Below are positions 6,242-10,128 of a DNA stretch of 10,128 bases, piece by piece. How positions within the stretch are numbered: the stretch's first letter is position 1; each line of letters begins with the position of its first letter. Below the pieces are notes generated by a model that saw nothing but the letters and a program-made list of their open reading frames with translations, was not told the DNA's origin and did not search any database. Position numbers and translations under genes: made by a program. This DNA is from JBHOQX01 sp042408595 (lineage in GTDB: Bacteria > Chloroflexota > Chloroflexia > Chloroflexales > Roseiflexaceae): NCBI GenBank assembly GCA_042408595.1, contig JBHOQX010000111.1, positions 1 to 10,128 of the forward strand, written 5' to 3'.

Positions 6242-6436
6242 TCAGGCCTGCAGCTGGAGGTGGCGCACATAGCCGTCGATGAGGATACGGATCTCACCAC
6301 GGAGCTCCTCGGCGCTCATGCGCCAGTCGAGCAGCGCTGCGCAGATCGCACGCCGGATCGCACGCCCACATTGGTGCAGTTCTTCCTCGCTCACCTCTGG
6401 CACGGTTCGCTGCAGGTTATGTTCGTGAGCAGGGTT
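6242..6436 (-). pseudogene. C-terminal gene relic, unidentified
   Basis: On the minus strand a frame stays open from an upstream stop (6437-6439) to TGA at 6242-6244. Its protein-like C-terminus includes VPEVSEEELHQCGRAIRRAI, CAALLDWRMSAEELRGEI and RILIDGYVRHLQLQA. There is no ATG before the Met in DWRMSAEE; GTG codons at 6401-6403 and 6392-6394 are possible starts. The helical, amphipathic sequence resembles the tail of a regulator, but I cannot name the family. It sits between the TetR promoter and the oppositely oriented gene at 6478, and is most simply a leftover of a gene lost by deletion. A short real gene from GTG is the alternative. Confidence 0.4.
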
Positions 6437-6477
6437 TCAATGCGTGGCTCGCCGGCGCGGGAGCAACCGGAGCGTCC

Positions 6478-7137
6478 ATGGGAACATCCCCATTCTTCAC
6501 GCTGGAGTGCAGGACAGGCGCTGTGCTCATTGCGTCCTTCATCTCGTTCGCCATCGGCGGAACGCTGCCGATCCTGGGCGAGAAGGGGAACATGCGCATC
6601 TTCAATCTGCCGGTGTCTGAGCATCTACAGGCGGTTGCGGCGAATACGCTCGTCTGGCGCTGGGCCAATGTGTGGATGGGCGCCGCGGGCGTCATCCTCC
6701 TGGCTGGTCTGAGCATGCTCACCACGCTCCTGGAAGGGGCGGGCGAGCGCTTCTGCTCGCGCCTTGGCCTGGTCGGGTGGCTCCTGGCCACGGTCTTGTG
6801 GGTGATCTTCTCAGCCTTTCGCGGCGTTATCACCGTGGCAGCGGCAGAGGAGATGAACGTAGCGGGCGCAACCGGCGTTGTGCCGGCCTACTACCAGCCG
6901 CTCGCGCAGTGGGGATTTGCGCTGTTCTTTGTCGCAGCCGTCATCGGCTTTCTTGCGCTGGCAACATACGGAGCGTCGTTGCTGCAGGTCGAGCTCGTGC
7001 CGGCGTGGGCGGCGTGGGCGACGATCCTCTTCAGCCTTGCGCTGCTTGTCCAACTGCTTGTCATGGGTGATACGCTGCCAGCATTCCACTATCTGCCGCC
7101 TGTGCTGATCGGCGTCTTGCTCGTGCTCCGGGGTTGA
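6478..7137 (+). CDS. Six-helix integral membrane protein, function unknown
   Basis: The product has 219 residues from ATG 6478, with GGAG (6469-6472) five bases upstream. Six hydrophobic segments are apparent at about residues 14-33, 63-85, 97-121, 145-169, 174-197 and 204-218. The second and third are separated by a polar loop (EGAGERFCSR). A longer polar loop between helices three and four contains EEMNVAGATGVVPAYYQP. There is no signal peptide beyond the first helix and no transporter or enzyme motif that I recognise. The protein ends directly after the last helix (LLVLRG), so a slightly shortened C-terminus is possible. It faces the two-component operon convergently, with 70 bases between the stops and no obvious terminator. 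Confidence 0.75.
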   Translation: MGTSPFFTLECRTGAVLIASFISFAIGGTLPILGEKGNMRIFNLPVSEHLQAVAANTLVWRWANVWMGAAGVILLAGLSMLTTLLEGAGERFCSRLGLVGWLLATVLWVIFSAFRGVITVAAAEEMNVAGATGVVPAYYQPLAQWGFALFFVAAVIGFLALATYGASLLQVELVPAWAAWATILFSLALLVQLLVMGDTLPAFHYLPPVLIGVLLVLRG

Positions 7138-7207
7138 ATGGACTGCACCGCGTGCTGGCATTGACGCAATCTATCCGCCTTCTGAGGTATTACGTAAGGC
7201 TGTTCCA

Positions 7208-7585
7208 TCATTGCACAATCAGGAACGTGCGTACAAGGGCGAAGATCGGCCCGAACGGGAGCGCGAAGCCCCACCAGTACACCGCGCCTGCCGGCAGGAG
7301 CAGCAAGGCCAGGATGGCGCCGCGCCGCTTGCCGCGCCAGACCAGCCAGCCCGCCAGGCATTCCAGCAAGCACACCACCAGGAAACCGACCAGCAGCGGC
7401 ACGGTTGTCGGCAGGCCGTAGCGCTCGAACGGGCCGCGACCATACGCCGGAAATCCCATGACGTACGGGATATCGCGGCCGGTGAGCAGATTGGCAATCG
7501 CCTGGATGCACGGCAGGCCAAAGCCTGCTCCGCTGAGCCACAGCAGCAGCGCGGCGACTCTGAATTGCAGCGGGACACCCGTCAT
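7208..7585 (-). CDS. Small membrane protein downstream of a two-component system
   Basis: The product has 125 residues, starting at ATG 7583-7585 with a strong GAGGAGGT four bases upstream. Hydrophobic segments lie at about 8-34 (FRVAALLLWLSGAGFGLP), 60-83 (TTVPLLVGFLVVCLLECLAGW) and 88-122 (GAILALLLLPAGAVYWWGFA and beyond, possibly two helices). A short basic turn, WRGKRR, is consistent with a cytosolic loop. No domain is recognised. The gene follows the response regulator by 60 bases on the same strand, so it is probably co-transcribed and may be part of the signalling module or a target of it. A role as an accessory or sensed membrane protein is inference only. Confidence 0.75.
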   Translation of the reverse strand: MTGVPLQFRVAALLLWLSGAGFGLPCIQAIANLLTGRDIPYVMGFPAYGRGPFERYGLPTTVPLLVGFLVVCLLECLAGWLVWRGKRRGAILALLLLPAGAVYWWGFALPFGPIFALVRTFLIVQ

Positions 7586-7645
7586 TCAACCTCCTCAGGG
7601 ATCTGCGCAGCGGCGGTGGCGCTCCCAGCACCGCGCTTCTCTTCA

Positions 7646-8344
7646 TCATGAAACGAGCCAGACCGCGCCGTCACCGGGCGCGCCACCCATCCCGGCGTCG
7701 CGCGCCCGAATGATCGCCTGGGCGCGGTCGGCCACCTGCAGCTTGCTGAAGATCTCGGTGATGTAGTTGCGCACGGTCTTCGGGGTGATCACCAGCCGCT
7801 CGGCGATCGCGCTGTTTATCAGCCCGCCGGCGATCAGCTCCAGCACCTCGTGCTCGCGCTCGGTCAATGACGCGAAGGCCGGATCATAGCTCACCTGCGC
7901 CGTCTCGCGCGGCCCAGCCGGCTGCGCGGCGAAGAAGTGCAGCATCTGCTCGGCAATGCTGGGGCTGAAGATCGCCTCACCATCGGCAACGGCGCGGATG
8001 GCGCGCAACACCTCGGCCGGTTCGGTGCCCTTGACGACATAGCCGCGGGCGCCAGCACGCAGCGCTGCGAAGACCGAGTCATCCTCGAGCATCGTCACCA
8101 TCAGCACGCGCACCTCCGGCTGGGCGGCACAGATCCGGCGCACCGCCTCGATGCCGCCGATCCCCGGCATGGTGATATCCATCAGCACCACATCGGGCCT
8201 GGCTTCCGCCGCGAGGGCGATCGCCGCCTCCCCGGTCGTCGCGTCGCCGACCACCTCGGTGTCGGGCATCGCATTGAGCAGTGCCCGCAGCCCAAAGCGA
8301 AACATCGGGTGGTCGTCGGCGATCAGGATTCGGATCGGTGTCAT
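7646..8344 (-). CDS. NarL/FixJ-family response regulator
   Basis: The product has 232 residues from ATG 8342-8344, chosen because AAGGAG lies five bases upstream and the protein then starts at the REC domain (MTPIRILIADDH). The receiver domain (1-120) has the acidic pair D10/D11, phosphoacceptor D56 (VVLMDITMPG), T84 and K105 (GYVVKG), all the residues needed for phosphorylation and switching. After a linker containing AAQPAGPRETAQ, residues about 157-218 form a LuxR-type helix-turn-helix (LTEREHEVLELIAGG; TPKTVRNYITEIFSKL). It acts in the cytoplasm as a DNA-binding output protein. Its ATG overlaps the kinase stop as ATGA, indicating translational coupling and a cognate pair. The target genes are unknown; the neighbouring membrane gene is a candidate. 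Confidence 0.95.
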   Translation of the reverse strand: MTPIRILIADDHPMFRFGLRALLNAMPDTEVVGDATTGEAAIALAAEARPDVVLMDITMPGIGGIEAVRRICAAQPEVRVLMVTMLEDDSVFAALRAGARGYVVKGTEPAEVLRAIRAVADGEAIFSPSIAEQMLHFFAAQPAGPRETAQVSYDPAFASLTEREHEVLELIAGGLINSAIAERLVITPKTVRNYITEIFSKLQVADRAQAIIRARDAGMGGAPGDGAVWLVS

Positions 8345-10128
8345 TGGCGCTCCTTCGCCAGCGGCAGCCAGACCCGCACGTGCGTCCCCTGCCCTGCCGC
8401 CGATTCGATCGTGAGCGTCCCGCCCAGCTCGGCGGTACGCTCGCGGATGGAGGTCAGACCAACACCGCGGCGCCGATCCGACGGCAGGCCGCGGCCGTCG
8501 TCCTGGATCTCGAGCCACAGACCGCTATCGATGCGCAGGCGGACGACACAGCGCTGCGCATTCGCGTGGCGCACGACGTTTGTGACCGCCTCCTGCTCAA
8601 TCCGGTATGCGGCGACTTCGACCGCCGCCGGGAGCGCCGGCAGCTGCTCCGGGGCGTCGATCGTGATCTGCAATCCAGCCTGCTGGTACGCCGCCGCCTG
8701 CTCGCGCAGCGCCAGCAGCAGCCCCAGGTCGTCAAGCGCCGGCGGGCGCAGGTCATAGACGATCCGCCGGATGTCGGTGATCGCCGCTTGGGCGTGGCTG
8801 GTCAATTCGCCGAGCAGCTGATCGGCCGCCTGGGCATCGCGGCGCAGCAGCTCGCGCGCCGCCGCGATCGTCAGCGTCAGGCTGGCCAGCTGCGGGCCAA
8901 GCCCGTCATGCAGGTCGCGGCGCAGGCGGCGGCGCTCCTCCTCGCGCGCCGTAACCAGCTGCTCGCGCGAGCGCTGGAGGTCGGCCGTCAGCCGGATGGC
9001 GTGCAGTGCTGCTCCGGCCTGGAACGCGATGTCGTCCAGCAGCCGACGCTCAGCGAGCGTGAACGCCTCGCCGGGCGCGCGTGGCGCGACCAGCAGCTGC
9101 CCGATTCGCTCTGCCTGGTAGACCAGTGGCAGCGCAATCAAATCGCCAGCCGGCTCTCCGGTGGATGCCATCACCTCCAGTTGATCGCCGCGCTGGACGG
9201 CGAGGGCGACATACGGCAGCTTTAGCGTCTGCGCTACCATCTCGGCAATGCCGGGAAGGACCGTGTCGGGCGCGAGGGTCGTTTTCAGCTGCTGGCTCAG
9301 GCGCGAGAGCACCACGTAGGGGTCATCCCGCTCGCCGTACATCAGTCGGTTCACGCGCCGCTGCAGACTCGCCCGCAGCGGCTGGACGAGGAGCGCGGCG
9401 AGCCCGGTGGCCAGCAGCGCGAGCATGAGGTTACCGCTCGACTGGAACAGCGCGCCGAGCCCGCCGACCACCAGCACATATAGCCCGATGACCCCGGCGC
9501 TGAGCGCGCCATAGACCAGCATCCGGTTGATAACCAGATCGATATCGTACAGCCGGTAGCGCAGGATGGCGATGCCGACGCAGGCCAGCAGCACGAACCA
9601 GGGAATCACCAGCAGCACGGTCTCGCTGAAGTTGAGGAACAGCACCCGCGCCAGGGTCGGCTCGCGCAGCGTCGGGACGAGCAGCGGCAGCGCGCCGTAG
9701 AGCAGAAAGCCCAGGGCGACCACGCCGAAGCCGAACAGCACCCAGCGGACCTGCAGCCGCTCGTGATGGCTGGAGATCCGGCGATAGCGGTAGACCTGAG
9801 CCGCCAGCCCGATGCCCATCGAGAGCGGGATCAGCACGCTGAACCAGAGCGCTGAGGCGCCAGTGAAGTCCCCGACCGTGAACGGCGTGAACGGCCCGAC
9901 CACGATCCAGAGGACCCAGGTTCCACGCGCGCCTGGCCCGCTTGCACGAGCGCACGGTAGCGCGGGAGCGCGACCTCCCACCACTCGCGGACGAACGGCT
10001 CCGCCGCACGGCGTGCCGTGATCGGGGACATCAGGGCTGCGAGGCGCAGCGCCTTTGGGTTCCGGACCAGCGCCCAGAGGGTCCCGGCGAGACTGTACGT
10101 CCACATACTGATCGAGGTGAAGAACCAG
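8341..10128 (-). CDS. Membrane sensor histidine kinase with GAF domain; frameshifted and cut by window edge
   Basis: The gene runs off the right edge of the window. Below about 9924 one frame encodes six hydrophobic segments, then a GAF domain (about 9330-9000), the HisKA_3 phosphoacceptor helix EEERRRLRRDLHDGLGPQL (His codon at 8908-8910), and a HATPase domain with N-box (EQEAVTNVVRHA; Asn at 8578-8580), DDGRG (8488-8502) and GVGLTSIRERT. This is the NarX/LiaS/DesK type of kinase that pairs with NarL regulators. Above about 9932 the natural N-terminus continues in a different frame (SMWTYSLAGTLWALVRNP; EWWEVALPRYRALVQAGQA), while the first frame there reads as Arg/Pro-rich noise. One base is missing, or two extra, in the CGCGCGC run at 9924-9932. 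If real, this would separate the N-terminal sensor part from the kinase; it may also be a sequence error. The TGA overlaps the regulator's ATG. Confidence 0.85.
   Translation of the reverse strand: MVLHLDQYVDVQSRRDPLGAGPEPKGAAPRSPDVPDHGTPCGGAVRPRVVGGRAPALPCARASGPGARGTWVLWIVVGPFTPFTVGDFTGASALWFSVLIPLSMGIGLAAQVYRYRRISSHHERLQVRWVLFGFGVVALGFLLYGALPLLVPTLREPTLARVLFLNFSETVLLVIPWFVLLACVGIAILRYRLYDIDLVINRMLVYGALSAGVIGLYVLVVGGLGALFQSSGNLMLALLATGLAALLVQPLRASLQRRVNRLMYGERDDPYVVLSRLSQQLKTTLAPDTVLPGIAEMVAQTLKLPYVALAVQRGDQLEVMASTGEPAGDLIALPLVYQAERIGQLLVAPRAPGEAFTLAERRLLDDIAFQAGAALHAIRLTADLQRSREQLVTAREEERRRLRRDLHDGLGPQLASLTLTIAAARELLRRDAQAADQLLGELTSHAQAAITDIRRIVYDLRPPALDDLGLLLALREQAAAYQQAGLQITIDAPEQLPALPAAVEVAAYRIEQEAVTNVVRHANAQRCVVRLRIDSGLWLEIQDDGRGLPSDRRRGVGLTSIRERTAELGGTLTIESAAGQGTHVRVWLPLAKERQ

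Noticed and set aside
7138..7207. Bidirectional terminator between the convergent genes
   Set aside because: No convincing GC stem with a T-run could be found in these 70 bases.
7937..9225. + strand open frames opposite the response regulator and kinase
   Set aside because: They are antisense shadows of well-supported REC, HTH and HATPase coding and have low-complexity Arg/Gln-rich translations.
1..10128. CRISPR array, tRNA, rRNA, phage or defence island
   Set aside because: No regularly spaced direct repeats, no cloverleaf or rRNA-like stretch, and no recognised defence proteins were seen on either strand.

Overview
The window is high-GC bacterial DNA. Gene content and style suggest a member of the Chloroflexota, or a relative with similar genes. 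The pointers are a GAF-type HisKA_3 sensor kinase paired with a NarL-type regulator, a DinB plus alpha/beta-hydrolase fusion, a beta-propeller 'exo-alpha-sialidase-like' protein, and IS5/IS630 remnants. No rRNA or marker gene is present, so the phylum is inferred.

Layout. (1) Positions 1-1729 are a graveyard of mobile and broken genes on the + strand: the 3' end of an IS5-type transposase, a multiply frameshifted IS630-type transposase, and, fused to its truncated 3' end, the C-terminal part of a metallo-beta-lactamase-fold gene that itself carries a frameshift in a C7 tract. (2) Positions 1730-2555 hold almost nothing certain: a possible frame-split relic, a short secreted-peptide ORF with a plausible promoter, a strong inverted repeat and a 41-codon ORF. 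(3) Positions 2556-6152 hold four genes on the minus strand, in transcription order: a TetR regulator with a clear sigma70-type promoter and overlapping operator-like palindrome, a DinB/alpha-beta hydrolase fusion, an Asp-box beta-propeller protein ending in a hairpin, and a small four-helix membrane protein with its own operator-like palindrome. (4) Positions 6153-6477 contain a short C-terminal gene relic on the minus strand. (5) Positions 6478-7137 carry a six-helix membrane protein on the + strand. (6) Positions 7208-10128 carry, on the minus strand, a two-component system (sensor kinase then response regulator, with an ATGA stop/start overlap), followed closely by a small membrane protein.

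How the genes may work together. The TetR and the fusion protein are 13-16 bases apart and almost certainly co-transcribed, and the TetR probably represses its own operon. The fusion protein is the most notable gene: its hydrolase domain keeps the fold signatures but has Ala at the nucleophile-Ser position and Tyr at the catalytic-His position, so it looks like a pseudoenzyme. The kinase/regulator pair probably controls an envelope function, perhaps including the adjacent membrane protein. The kinase reading frame is interrupted by a one-base-class frameshift in a CG-rich run near 9924-9932. Similar single-base shifts occur in two other genes, so either real decay or indel errors in the sequence must be considered. 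I found no CRISPR array, tRNA, rRNA or clear defence system.
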